DNA of 64,000 bases, from contig NZ_MRTQ01000023.1 of the NCBI RefSeq assembly GCF_001956215.1, forward strand, positions 20,670 to 84,669, in the 5' to 3' direction. Under the pieces are notes generated by a model, which did no database searches, was not told the DNA's origin, and was given only the letters and a program-made list of their open reading frames with translations. This DNA is from Paenibacillus sp. FSL R5-0490 (GTDB taxonomy: Bacteria > Bacillota > Bacilli > Bacillales > Cytobacillaceae). Position numbers and translations under genes: made by a program. Shown here in pieces: positions 1 through 7,959 of this stretch. The number at the start of each line of letters is the position of its first letter. Within the stretch, counting starts at the first letter, position 1.

Positions 1-1217
1 TGTTTCGTTCCAAATTAAAAACGGTTACTCTTGCACTCTCTGTAACCTTAATGGCCATCTCATTAATTTCATTTCCCCAGGAATCGGTTGATGCATCCAT
101 CAGGGGGTTAGATATGTGGTGGGAAATCGTCTTCCCTTCATTGCTGCCTTTCTTCATAGTATCAGAAATGCTGATCGGCTTTGGTGTTGTTAAATTTATT
201 GGAGTACTTCTTGAACCTTTGATGAGGCCACTTTTCAGAGTACCTGGGGTAGGCGGGTTTGTCTGGGCAATGGGGATGGCTTCAGGCTATCCGGCCGGGG
301 CAAAACTGACCGCAAGGCTGCGGCAGGAGGGACAGCTCTCAAAAACAGAAGCAGAGCGCCTGGTTTCCTTTACTAACTGTTCAAATCCTTTGTTTATATT
401 CGGTGCCGTATCGGTTGGTTTTTTTAATAACGCCAAACTTGGGGTGATATTGGCTCTGGCACATTATCTCGGCAATATTACCGTCGGTTTATTAATGAGG
501 TTCTACGGAAAGAAGCCCAAGCAGCCTTCCCATGGTGCAAGGACGTCAAAACCATCTTTAAGGGCTGCCTTATCAGCTCTTCATCGGACAAGAATAAAGG
601 ATAATCGCCCGATAGGCAAGCTTCTTGGTGATGCAGTCATGTCATCCATCCAGACACTTCTGATGATCGGCGGATTTATCATTTTATTCTCTGTTATTAA
701 CAAGCTCCTATTTCACATTGGAATAACGGCATTCCTTGCTAAAGGTTTAGAAGCCGTATTGTCAATATTCAGCCTGCCAACAGAATTAAGCATCCCGTTC
801 ATTTCAGGTTTGTTTGAAATAACACTTGGAAGCCAGATGACAAGCCAGGTTCAGCAGGCAACATTAATGCACCAGGTCATCATTGTCAGCTTCATACTCG
901 CTTTCAGCGGATTCAGCGTGCAAGCTCAGGTGGCGAGCATCCTGGCACAAACCGATATTAACTTCAAGCCTTTCTTCTTCGCAAGAATTGTTCATGGCTT
1001 TGCAGCTGCATTTTATGCATTCATTCTTTGGCAGCCAATTTATGAACGCTATTACAATACAGAACAGCCATCAAATGCCATTCCGGTCGGTCTTTTTGAA
1101 AAATACTCGTTTCTCGGTAAATTAATGGATGGATTCGTCTCATCCGGACCGATTATTACTATACTTGCACTTTCAATTTATACTTTAATGCTCGCCAGGC
1201 GTTTGGAAAGGAAGTAA
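1..1217 (+). CDS. ylbJ: Sporulation integral membrane protein YlbJ (start codon cut by window edge)
   Basis: Polytopic membrane protein of the YlbJ family (nucleoside-recognition/gate domain type), expressed in B. subtilis in the mother cell and needed for heat-resistant spores. Multiple hydrophobic segments are visible; the stretch WWEIVFPSLLPFFIVSEM and the SGYPAGAKLTARL loop are typical. The first ATG inside the window (position 51) is not the start: the frame is open to position 3 (FRSKLKTVTLALSV), and bases 1-2 are tg, so the initiator is very probably an NTG codon whose first base lies just outside. That gives about 405 residues, close to the 408 of B. subtilis. A strong terminator follows at once, and coaD is convergent. 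Confidence 0.9.
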   Translation, partial: FRSKLKTVTLALSVTLMAISLISFPQESVDASIRGLDMWWEIVFPSLLPFFIVSEMLIGFGVVKFIGVLLEPLMRPLFRVPGVGGFVWAMGMASGYPAGAKLTARLRQEGQLSKTEAERLVSFTNCSNPLFIFGAVSVGFFNNAKLGVILALAHYLGNITVGLLMRFYGKKPKQPSHGARTSKPSLRAALSALHRTRIKDNRPIGKLLGDAVMSSIQTLLMIGGFIILFSVINKLLFHIGITAFLAKGLEAVLSIFSLPTELSIPFISGLFEITLGSQMTSQVQQATLMHQVIIVSFILAFSGFSVQAQVASILAQTDINFKPFFFARIVHGFAAAFYAFILWQPIYERYYNTEQPSNAIPVGLFEKYSFLGKLMDGFVSSGPIITILALSIYTLMLARRLERK

Positions 1218-1221
1218 CAGC

Positions 1222-1250
1222 AAAACGGGTACCTATCAGGCACCCGTTTT
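1222..1250. terminator. Bidirectional terminator between ylbJ and coaD
   Basis: Stem with AAAACGGGT on the left and ACCCGTTTT on the right, with A/T tracts on both sides, so it can serve both convergent transcripts. Confidence 0.75.
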
Positions 1251-1296
1251 ATTAAACCCCATACAATCAGCAGGCAAGGATATCCCCGCTGATTAA

Positions 1297-1800
<504 letters not shown>

Positions 1801-1835
1801 TTATGTATATTTTCCATTAGCTTTCCAAGTATGTA

Positions 1836-2390
1836 TTATTCAGCCCGGCTGTAGATAGAGATAGAAATTATCCCGTAATTTTCATGCTTCTTTTGAACCA
1901 GTCTTCCAACAGTTTCAGGGAGCTCCACATCTGATCCATGTTCGCATAGAATTGTTCCCTGATCCGAAAGCAGGTTATTCTCATCAATAACTTTAAGAAG
2001 CTTAAGCAGCTGCTGTTTGCGGTATGGCGGATCGAGAAATATATAATCGAAAACAAGATCTCTCTTTAAAATTGCCTTGAGTGCACGATCTGCATCATTT
2101 CGATATATTTCCGCCTTTTCATCAAAATCGCAATTGCGTATATTTTCATGGATGGTCTGAATGGCCTTTCCGTCCCTATCCACAAAAATGACCTTGTCCG
2201 CTCCTCTGCTCAAAGCTTCAATACCAAGGCCGCCGCTGCCGGCAAAAAGATCAAGCCCCTGGCCACCGTCAAAATAGGGCCCAATTATATTAAAAATAGC
2301 TTCTTTTACTTTATCAGTAGTCGGACGGGTTGAGCTGCCCGGAACAGCTTTTAATATCTTCCCTTTTCTAGTTCCCGATACCACTCGCAT
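1836..2390 (-). CDS. rsmD: 16S rRNA (guanine(966)-N(2))-methyltransferase RsmD (YlbH)
   Basis: SAM-dependent methyltransferase that modifies G966 of 16S rRNA. The SAM-binding loop DLFAGSGGLGIEALSRGA and the catalytic (N/D)PPY motif, here LDPPY, are present. The frame is open to a TTG at 2411, but the ATG at 2390 gives the family N-terminus MRVVSGTRKG and 184 residues, the B. subtilis length, with GGTGAT just upstream. It starts a short operon with coaD. The sporulation RNA candidate csfG lies divergently upstream, as in B. subtilis. Confidence 0.93.
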   Translation of the reverse strand: MRVVSGTRKGKILKAVPGSSTRPTTDKVKEAIFNIIGPYFDGGQGLDLFAGSGGLGIEALSRGADKVIFVDRDGKAIQTIHENIRNCDFDEKAEIYRNDADRALKAILKRDLVFDYIFLDPPYRKQQLLKLLKVIDENNLLSDQGTILCEHGSDVELPETVGRLVQKKHENYGIISISIYSRAE

Positions 2391-2538
2391 ACGATCACCA
2401 CTAACCTGCAATTTTTCAATTTTCCTGTCGAAATGGAAAACTGTTTTTTTCTATCCTATCCTACCATATCTTACAATTCGTGGCCAACCGGCAAATTGTA
2501 AGCGAGATCATCAGCTGGAAAAAAATATAGCAGGAAGT

Positions 2539-2567
2539 GTATATCCTTGAGGAATGTGGAAATAATG
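2539..2567 (+). promoter_or_regulatory. Candidate forespore (sigma-F/sigma-G type) promoter of csfG
   Basis: GTATA at 2539-2543 fits the sigma-F -35 consensus GYWTA. After a 14-base spacer comes GGAAATAATG at 2558-2567, which matches GGNRANAHTW at 9 of 10 positions. Start of transcription is predicted near 2573. Position, strand and downstream terminator agree with a forespore-transcribed small RNA. Confidence 0.6.
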
Positions 2568-2572
2568 TAATT

Positions 2573-2720
2573 AACAGCATCTATTCAAGGATGTTGTTGC
2601 CAACCGCGGAGAAGACTTACGTTTCCCCATAAGTTCTTCCTCCGGTTTCTCCTCTCCCTTTGCCTTCTATCCTGAAAAGGATATAGAAGGACCCTGCAGT
2701 TAACTGCAGGGCTTTTTATT
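2573..2720 (+). ncRNA. csfG: csfG-like sporulation small RNA
   Basis: An RNA of about 145 nt is inferred from a forespore-type promoter (2539-2567) to an excellent terminator. Visible structure: an ACTTA...TAAGT hairpin near 2616-2635; a pyrimidine-rich single-stranded stretch (about 2636-2669) holding CTTCCTCC and TCTCCTCTCC, complementary to Shine-Dalgarno sequences; a hairpin CCTTCTATCCT/AGGATATAGAAGG with GAAA loop; then the terminator. There is no open frame with a ribosome site. In B. subtilis the conserved sigma-F/sigma-G RNA CsfG is, as I recall, encoded between ylbG and ylbH; this locus is upstream of rsmD (ylbH) and divergent from it, with two extra genes before ylbG. Identity rests on position, promoter type and structure, not on an alignment. 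It accounts for most of the 350-base gap between coding regions. Confidence 0.68.
2691..2720 (+). terminator. Intrinsic terminator of the csfG-like RNA
   Basis: Perfect 8-bp stem CCCTGCAG/CTGCAGGG with TTAA loop, followed by CTTTTTATTTT. The T tract is on the plus strand, although both flanking coding genes are on the minus strand, which is direct evidence for a plus-strand transcript here. Confidence 0.85.
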
Positions 2721-2740
2721 TTGTATTCTTTTAAATTCTG

Positions 2741-4144
2741 TCAGGGGGTCAGGTGAATCCCGCCTTCTCTTTCTTCAGCAGTCACTCCAAAAAGTGCTTT
2801 AAACCATTGGATTTCCATCCATATTGTTCCGTTTTGCCTAGTTAATGGATTCATAAGCAATCCATAATCTTCTTCATTATAGATAAAAACATTTTTATTC
2901 AAATAAAACCGATAACTGTTCTTCCCTTTTGACACAAGCATCGTTTCCTCACCGGAAAGGACCTTAACTTCATATCCTAATGACTGCATCGAGGCTGTAA
3001 ATGGCAGAAAAATGAGACCATCCCTATATACTAAATTTATGCTCGCCTTCTCAGCACCAGACACCCATAGCTTTTTTTCTTCCTGAAAATACAGAGGGAC
3101 AAGCAGTGCTTTGCTTTTGATATTCATGGTGAAAAATTGTGTGTGCAGACCCTTAGCATTGCCTAAAAGTTTGTCCAGCTTTTCTGTATTCAGAGTATCC
3201 TCCTGTAATACATTTAGAAGAAAATCCTTTAGTTCACCTTCTGTCAACTCCCCCTGCAATTCCTTCAGGACTAGTCTTCCTTCCGATGAGCCAGGTTTTA
3301 AATCTAATAATCCTGCTGTGAAAGCATCAATAATCCAGTCAGGAAAGCCATCTGCAAATTTTCTTTGAAACTGCAAAGCTATAAGCTTTTTTTCCAGCTG
3401 GTCGACTTTAATGTGTGGAGATGCAATCAGGATATTTTCATCCATATATTCAGGGTAGCGATTGGTAAGGATAATCGACATAAATGGAAAATTCCCGATG
3501 TCATCCAGTTTCTTAAAATCCAAGCTGGCTGCCCGAATATCAGTTGTGTATGCATCTGTATTGTTTATAGCTGTCTTCAAAAGCGGTTCCTCTTGCCAGT
3601 AAAGTGATGGAACATTTCCATAACCTTCGAAATAATAGTAATCGATATGATCTAGTTTCTTTTGGGCTTTAAGCCTAATCCCTGCTGCCCAGGAACCCTC
3701 TCTTTTGAAAGAATCCGAAATTGATATGGACAAGCCTTCAGCCTTTATTCCGGGGATTTTAACAAACCAATCCGTTAACAGGAATGCTTTTTTCTTTTCA
3801 TTTATCGGTACAGTATACTCAAATATCATCTGATCATCAGCAGAAAAAAATGTATAAGGACTTTCGTCTGCTGAATCACAGGCTTTTCCCGTTCCAGTCT
3901 TGCAATTCCATTTAAATAAAGTGTCGGGGATATCAAGCCTATATTCTTTTCGGTCCAGAAGTCCGTTTAACTTTTGAGTGATTTTTAGTTCTTTCTGATG
4001 CGTTTCGACTATGATTTCCTGTGTAATCGCCTCGGAACTGTTTATGGCAACCGCACGATCAGAATAAGTCTGCCACTGCCACAGTACCATACCTGAAATA
4101 ATTCCAGACAAAAGTAAAAAAATAAATAAAGATGCCTTCCACAT
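2741..4144 (-). CDS. Membrane-anchored extracytoplasmic protein with C-terminal stalk-type domain, function unknown
   Basis: A 467-residue protein with one N-terminal hydrophobic segment (about residues 4-24, SLFIFLLLSGIISGMVLWQW) and no lipobox, so an uncleaved anchor with a large outer domain is likely. The last ~100 residues (LVYRDGLIFLPFTASMQSLGYEV ... IWMEIQWFKALFGV) resemble the copper-amine-oxidase-N-like/stalk domain of many Bacillus envelope proteins. A cysteine pair (WNCKTGTGKACDS, residues ~80-91) could form a disulfide. I do not recognise the central part. It is monocistronic and sits between csfG and the 129-residue gene, a place where B. subtilis has no such gene. Confidence 0.75.
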   Translation of the reverse strand: MWKASLFIFLLLSGIISGMVLWQWQTYSDRAVAINSSEAITQEIIVETHQKELKITQKLNGLLDRKEYRLDIPDTLFKWNCKTGTGKACDSADESPYTFFSADDQMIFEYTVPINEKKKAFLLTDWFVKIPGIKAEGLSISISDSFKREGSWAAGIRLKAQKKLDHIDYYYFEGYGNVPSLYWQEEPLLKTAINNTDAYTTDIRAASLDFKKLDDIGNFPFMSIILTNRYPEYMDENILIASPHIKVDQLEKKLIALQFQRKFADGFPDWIIDAFTAGLLDLKPGSSEGRLVLKELQGELTEGELKDFLLNVLQEDTLNTEKLDKLLGNAKGLHTQFFTMNIKSKALLVPLYFQEEKKLWVSGAEKASINLVYRDGLIFLPFTASMQSLGYEVKVLSGEETMLVSKGKNSYRFYLNKNVFIYNEEDYGLLMNPLTRQNGTIWMEIQWFKALFGVTAEEREGGIHLTP

Positions 4145-4329
4145 TGCTATGCCCTCTTAGTCATTTTTCTTTTAACCTAACAATACCAAAGGGAAGGTCA
4201 TCAGTCACATTAATTTTTATAAATTTTATGATTTTTTTCCATTCTATTTTTATGCTTAAAATGATAAAGTATGGATGGACAAAAATCATTTAATAAGTGA
4301 ATGCGTTGAGTTTTAAGGAGGTTCTAATT

Positions 4330-4719
4330 TTGATACAGCGTTTTATAGAAATAGGCGAGGGATACTCAGATATTTATGAATTAATTGAAATTGCACGGGC
4401 GAACAAGCATCGATTGTCCCACATGGCAGCTTTCCATACGAGCATCAATAATAGAGAAATGACATCCCTTGCAGTCATATTGAAGCCGACAGACCCGGGA
4501 GAATTTCAGCCGTTATATATTTGCCGTGAAGGGATCCCAAATCCCAAGTCAGTGCCAAATAAAAGGTATGATTTATTCGAGGATGCAGCGAAAGAAATGA
4601 ATAAAGAAATTATTCAGCTGACAGTAAAGCCTTCTGCTATTTTTAATGAAAAGGAATTATATTATCAATATTTAATAGGAATTCTAAGGCTTAATCATTT
4701 TATTGCACCTTTGCATTAA
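4330..4719 (+). CDS. Conserved Bacillaceae protein of unknown function (MIQRFIE... family)
   Basis: The frame is open from ATG 4297, but the ribosome site AAGGAGG at 4316-4322 places the start at TTG 4330, giving 129 residues that begin MIQRFIEIGEGYSDIYELIE. It is soluble, mixed alpha/beta by eye, with no signal peptide or membrane segment. I recall close relatives in Bacillus genomes carrying the label methylthioribose kinase, but it is far too short and lacks kinase motifs, so that label should not be used. Monocistronic, convergent with ylbG, ending at a shared terminator. Confidence 0.8.
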   Translation: MIQRFIEIGEGYSDIYELIEIARANKHRLSHMAAFHTSINNREMTSLAVILKPTDPGEFQPLYICREGIPNPKSVPNKRYDLFEDAAKEMNKEIIQLTVKPSAIFNEKELYYQYLIGILRLNHFIAPLH

Positions 4720-4724
4720 ATGAG

Positions 4725-4757
4725 AAAAAGGCATGAGCTTTTGCTCACGCCTTTTTA
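4725..4757. terminator. Bidirectional terminator
   Basis: AAAAAGGC...GCCTTTTT stem with TGAGC/GCTCA inside; serves the plus-strand 129-residue gene and minus-strand ylbG, whose stop codon it reaches. Confidence 0.7.
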
Positions 4758-5030
4758 TATTCCCATCTTATAATCATATTCTTTAGCCTTGTCCGGTTTG
4801 GAATTTTCAAATTCCGTTTTGAGGAACGGCTTATAGGATGGTTCCACTTTTTTAACAAAAGAATATGAATTTATCTTCTCCATAATTGTTTCCGTATCTG
4901 CAAGATCACAGTATAGCACTACATATTTGAGCCGTTTTGAAACATAATGTACATTTCCAAATCTTCTTAACATTTTTGCCTGCTTTAAAGAATAAAGCCA
5001 TACGATTATTCCTTGCCTTTGACCAAGCAT
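4755..5030 (-). CDS. ylbG: UPF0298-type protein YlbG
   Basis: A small basic cytoplasmic protein of 91 residues, the family length, beginning [19 protein letters not shown]. No biochemical role is established that I know of. It lies immediately downstream of ricF on the same strand, as in B. subtilis, but a hairpin with T tracts (5131-5156) separates them, so expression may be partly uncoupled. GGGGAA precedes the ATG. Assigned from sequence and conserved position. Confidence 0.88.
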   Translation of the reverse strand: MLGQRQGIIVWLYSLKQAKMLRRFGNVHYVSKRLKYVVLYCDLADTETIMEKINSYSFVKKVEPSYKPFLKTEFENSKPDKAKEYDYKMGI

Positions 5031-5130
5031 ATAGTTTTCCCCTTCAGCGATCGTTTGTTTTATTTAGTCTAGCACAGAAAAATAACAGTTTTCAATGGGA
5101 AGGTTCAAACTGCATATTTTATTTAAAAAG

Positions 5131-5156
5131 AAAAAACCAGCATTAGCTGGTTTTTT
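5131..5156. terminator. Terminator/attenuator between ricF and ylbG
   Basis: AAAAAACCAGC-attA-GCTGGTTTTTT, perfect and symmetric. On the minus strand it lies between ricF and ylbG. Confidence 0.65.
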
Positions 5157-5192
5157 GAACGCTGCCTCAGTGGACAGAGCACTTACTCTTGT

Positions 5193-5630
5193 CTAAGAAC
5201 AGCCACAGCTGCCTCCAGAACCGCAGCCTCCTCCGCAGCTTGATTCAAAGAAAGGATTGCCGGTGGGAACTTTAATGTGTTCGGATACAGAACGTCCTAT
5301 CAGCATGCTTACCTCATCCAGGAGAGTTTGCAGAGCGGTCTCTGCTCTTCTGAATTCCGCCACATGTATATCCATGTCCATGTCGCGCTTTAGCTCCCTA
5401 ATAGACATCATCACCCTTTTATATTCTGGATGATATTTGCCAAATCGCTGAACTTCTTCATACAGTTCTTTCATTTTGATAAAATCCTGTATCTTCCTTT
5501 GAGTTTCACGGCTGTTCTTTAATTTATATAAACTTTTGCGGTAATGTTCCGCTTCTTCAGATTCTGTAATCATCGCTGCAAGTTCGTCAGCTTTGTCCAA
5601 AATAGCCATTCTTTCTAATGTAGCAAGCAA
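5193..5630 (-). CDS. ricF: RicF (YlbF), Y-complex subunit for RNase Y-dependent mRNA maturation
   Basis: Alpha-helical subunit of the RicA-RicF-RicT complex, which binds Fe-S clusters, acts with RNase Y in processing many operon mRNAs, and is needed for sporulation, competence and biofilm formation in B. subtilis. 145 residues; helical through ~120, then a C-terminal tail CGGGCGSGGSCGCS with four cysteines, the family's Fe-S ligand cluster. Start chosen at TTG 5630, because GGAGGTG lies 8 bases upstream; the internal ATG (MAILDKADEL) has no such site. Confidence 0.93.
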   Translation of the reverse strand: MLATLERMAILDKADELAAMITESEEAEHYRKSLYKLKNSRETQRKIQDFIKMKELYEEVQRFGKYHPEYKRVMMSIRELKRDMDMDIHVAEFRRAETALQTLLDEVSMLIGRSVSEHIKVPTGNPFFESSCGGGCGSGGSCGCS

Positions 5631-5689
5631 AATAGCCCACCTCCGTTTCTTATTTTATCATGAAACGGTTTAAAGCTAAAGCAAGCAGA

Positions 5690-6121
5690 CTAAGGAATCA
5701 CCACAAGAAAATCTCTTTTCAAAGAAGCTTCAGCCCTGTCGCCTTTAACAAGTTCCAGTCCGATTCGATGTTTGCCTGAAGGAAGCCCCTTTATAATAAA
5801 AGCAGCTGAATGGATTTCATCCTTCTTCTTTCCGTTTACATACAGGATAATTTTGCCTTTTTCTTTGCTGCTTTGCTTTCTAAAGGACACATCCTGCACA
5901 ATACATTCAATAAAAACGTCTTTTCCTTTTATTTGATGCCTTACAAAAAAGGGATCCCTGGCAGAGCTTTCCACACCCGAAACCGGCACCGGCTGTTCTG
6001 CTTTAACGGCATTCACAGCAGGATTGGCTTCCGCTTTTGTTTCGGGCTCAGGAATATCTTTCTGGCACGCTGCAAGAACAAAAATAACCAGCAATATAAA
6101 AAAGTATATTTGCCTTTTCAT
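5690..6121 (-). CDS. Putative lipoprotein of unknown function
   Basis: 143 residues with a type II signal peptide: MKRQIYFFILLVIFVLAAC with lipobox LAAC, the mature chain starting at Cys19. A low-complexity linker (residues ~25-55, rich in E, A, P, V) leads to a compact beta-rich domain ending with the stop. The segment FIIKGLPSGKHRIGLELVKGD suggests an Ig-like or beta-sandwich fold. AGGAG lies upstream of the ATG. No B. subtilis counterpart is known to me at this position between ylbE and ylbF, so this is a lineage-specific insertion. Confidence 0.75.
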   Translation of the reverse strand: MKRQIYFFILLVIFVLAACQKDIPEPETKAEANPAVNAVKAEQPVPVSGVESSARDPFFVRHQIKGKDVFIECIVQDVSFRKQSSKEKGKIILYVNGKKKDEIHSAAFIIKGLPSGKHRIGLELVKGDRAEASLKRDFLVVIP

Positions 6122-6205
6122 TATTTTACACTCCTTTAGGATGTCTTCCGTAACGCTCTAATAAAGTTAGTGTTTGCCCGGCTGCTTATTTTTACTCTAT
6201 AACAA

Positions 6206-6238
6206 ATAAAAAGCTTCCTCGTGTGCGAGAAAGCTTTC
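6206..6238 (-). terminator. Terminator of the ylbD-ylbE operon
   Basis: On the minus strand AAGCTTTCTCG pairs with CGAGGAAGCTT, followed by TTTATTTG; it overlaps the ylbE stop codon. Confidence 0.65.
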
Positions 6239-6480
6239 TAATTGGATTGAGAATTCATGGCCTGAAACATGCTCATCATCATGGAGGCCATTTGCACTCC
6301 ATTCGTGAATTTTTCAACCTGATGTGGAATTGTTTTTTTATAATAGTGCAGTGCGGCCACTTCCAGAGATTGAATTTCGTTTGGATTTCTGCTCAATTTT
6401 CTATACCAATAAGGCTGCTCACGGATAAATTGCCTAAGATCCTGCTTTTGTTCAAGATACTCGACGATATCTTTTCTCAT
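6238..6480 (-). CDS. ylbE: YlbE-like protein
   Basis: An 80-residue soluble protein (MRKDIVEYLEQKQDLRQFIREQPYWYRKLSRNP) of the YlbE family, found in spore formers and of unknown biochemical function. AAGGGG precedes the ATG. It lies 12 bases downstream of ylbD on the same strand, so the two form one operon, as in B. subtilis. Confidence 0.88.
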   Translation of the reverse strand: MRKDIVEYLEQKQDLRQFIREQPYWYRKLSRNPNEIQSLEVAALHYYKKTIPHQVEKFTNGVQMASMMMSMFQAMNSQSN

Positions 6481-6492
6481 CTGATTAACCCC

Positions 6493-6900
6493 TTAATCCT
6501 TATTAAATGTAAAAGGGCTGCTTGGTTTAGTCATACTTGGCTTTGAGCCTCCCGATGGTTTCTGGCCGCCGCCTTGAAATTGCGAAATAACCCCCTGCAC
6601 AGTTGAAAGTGCCTGGCTGAGATTAGTGATGTAACCCTGCATTTGATTCGCATCCATTTGCTTAAGGGTACCCATAATGCTGCCCATCCAGTCACTTTTT
6701 TTCTCTTCGGTCTTTTGTGTATTTTCTTTGTTTTCTCTATAAGAGTCCCACCTTGAATCTTCTTCCCCAAGCAAATACCAATCCTCATATAATTCCTGCC
6801 ACGTTGCATTACCATCCCTGACTTCTTTGATGATCCGGGGATTCTGTTTAACAAACTCTTTAAACTTTTCAACAGAGGGATGAAGCTTCGTTTTGGACAT
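6493..6900 (-). CDS. ylbD: Spore coat protein YlbD-like
   Basis: 135 residues: an acidic/basic helical N-terminus (KLHPSVEKFKEFVKQNP), a linker, a helical segment around residues 70-105 (SDWMGSIMGTLKQMDANQMQ) and a G/S/P/K-rich tail. This matches YlbD, listed as a spore coat protein in B. subtilis. Ribosome site GAGGTGAT before the ATG. First gene of ylbD-ylbE. No convincing sigma-E or sigma-K promoter could be fixed upstream by eye. Confidence 0.85.
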   Translation of the reverse strand: MSKTKLHPSVEKFKEFVKQNPRIIKEVRDGNATWQELYEDWYLLGEEDSRWDSYRENKENTQKTEEKKSDWMGSIMGTLKQMDANQMQGYITNLSQALSTVQGVISQFQGGGQKPSGGSKPSMTKPSSPFTFNKD

Positions 6901-7059
6901 AAAATATCACCTCGTTCTAATGCAAATGCCTATAATACCATATGAATATGAATGAAAAAGGTGAATATTTATATCTGCTTTATTGGTCCATTAAAATTCA
7001 AAAATTCAGCCATTAATGGTAATATATGAATGCAGAAAGATATTGAAAGGTGAATAATA

Positions 7060-7557
7060 ATGAAAAGAGATCTTATGGAATTATTTGATCAGTGCACCAG
7101 GAATGCCACTGACGAAGAATTAACCGCATTAGAATCCCTGCTTTTAGGTTTTCATAAAAAACAAACCGGTCAAAACAGCTCTTATATTGGCGGACTGCTC
7201 CATATGGAACGGCATATAACTGAAGATGAATGCATACTGACAGTTCCTTTAAGTAAGATTGTCAATAATCCGCTCGGAATTCTCCATGGGGGAATAACCG
7301 CTACAATTATTGATTCTGCCATGGGAACACTTGCGGCTTCGCTTCTTCCTGAAGGTTTTGGCGCTGTTACGACACAGTTGAATATTCATTATCTTGCAGT
7401 CGGCAAAGGGGAATACGTAACATGCAGAGCGACAATTGACCATAAGGGAACAAAAAGCATGGTATTATCTGCAGATGTACTCCGTTCTGATGGAAGAAAA
7501 ATTGCACAGGCAACAGGCAGCTTTTTTATCATTGAAAAGAAAAATGTAAATAATTAA
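7060..7557 (+). CDS. PaaI-type hotdog-fold acyl-CoA thioesterase
   Basis: 165 residues of the hotdog thioesterase superfamily (PaaI/YigI-like). The active-site region NNPLGILHGGITATIIDSA carries the HGG motif and the catalytic Asp on the central helix, with strands TTQLNIHYL and further on. It is expected to hydrolyse acyl-CoA or aryl-CoA esters; the substrate cannot be read from the sequence. GAAAGGTGA lies upstream of the ATG. It is followed 14 bases later by an unknown membrane-anchored gene, so probably bicistronic. It is inserted, relative to B. subtilis, between ylbD and ylbC. Confidence 0.85.
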   Translation: MKRDLMELFDQCTRNATDEELTALESLLLGFHKKQTGQNSSYIGGLLHMERHITEDECILTVPLSKIVNNPLGILHGGITATIIDSAMGTLAASLLPEGFGAVTTQLNIHYLAVGKGEYVTCRATIDHKGTKSMVLSADVLRSDGRKIAQATGSFFIIEKKNVNN

Positions 7558-7571
7558 AGGCAGGTGGAAAG

Positions 7572-7946
7572 ATGGTCACCGCTATCGTTATTCCAATTAT
7601 TTGCCTTTATTTTTATTGGCTGACAAAAAAGGAAATGCGGGAAGGCTATGAGAAGTGGGTGAGCCTTGCAGAGGTCCCCGAGGAAGCCATTATTTCAGGC
7701 GAAGTCGTCCATCTTAGCGATAGCAGACAGCGCTATAATTACAGCCGCTATGTACATGTTCTTGAACTGACCGTCCAAACAAAGAGCCTCAAGCATTCAA
7801 ATATAAAAAAAATTACTCCTTTAATGACTAATGCTTCAATTCCTTCTGTCAAGATCGGTGATTCTGTCCACTTGTATGGAAATTGGAAAGATGACTATTT
7901 TCAGGTTGGCCGGATTCAGATTGCTAATAGTAAAAAAGAGCCTTAA
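7572..7946 (+). CDS. Single-pass membrane protein of unknown function
   Basis: 124 residues. One N-terminal hydrophobic segment (MVTAIVIPIICLYFYWL), then a charged linker and a beta-rich domain (residues ~40-118) with an OB-fold-like feel, e.g. VKIGDSVHLYGNWKDDYF. No family recognised. Ribosome site GCAGGTGG; probably co-transcribed with the upstream thioesterase. Its stop codon lies inside the terminator hairpin at 7934-7959. Confidence 0.7.
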   Translation: MVTAIVIPIICLYFYWLTKKEMREGYEKWVSLAEVPEEAIISGEVVHLSDSRQRYNYSRYVHVLELTVQTKSLKHSNIKKITPLMTNASIPSVKIGDSVHLYGNWKDDYFQVGRIQIANSKKEP

Positions 7947-7959
7947 TTTAGGCTCTTTT
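7934..7959. terminator. Bidirectional terminator between the 124-residue gene and ylbC
   Basis: AAAAGAGCCT-taatt-AGGCTCTTTT, symmetric, between convergent genes. Confidence 0.75.

Noticed and set aside
6920..6985. Sigma-E promoter upstream of ylbD
   Set aside because: TATT and CATAT elements exist, but spacing and -10 match are poor (about half of the consensus).
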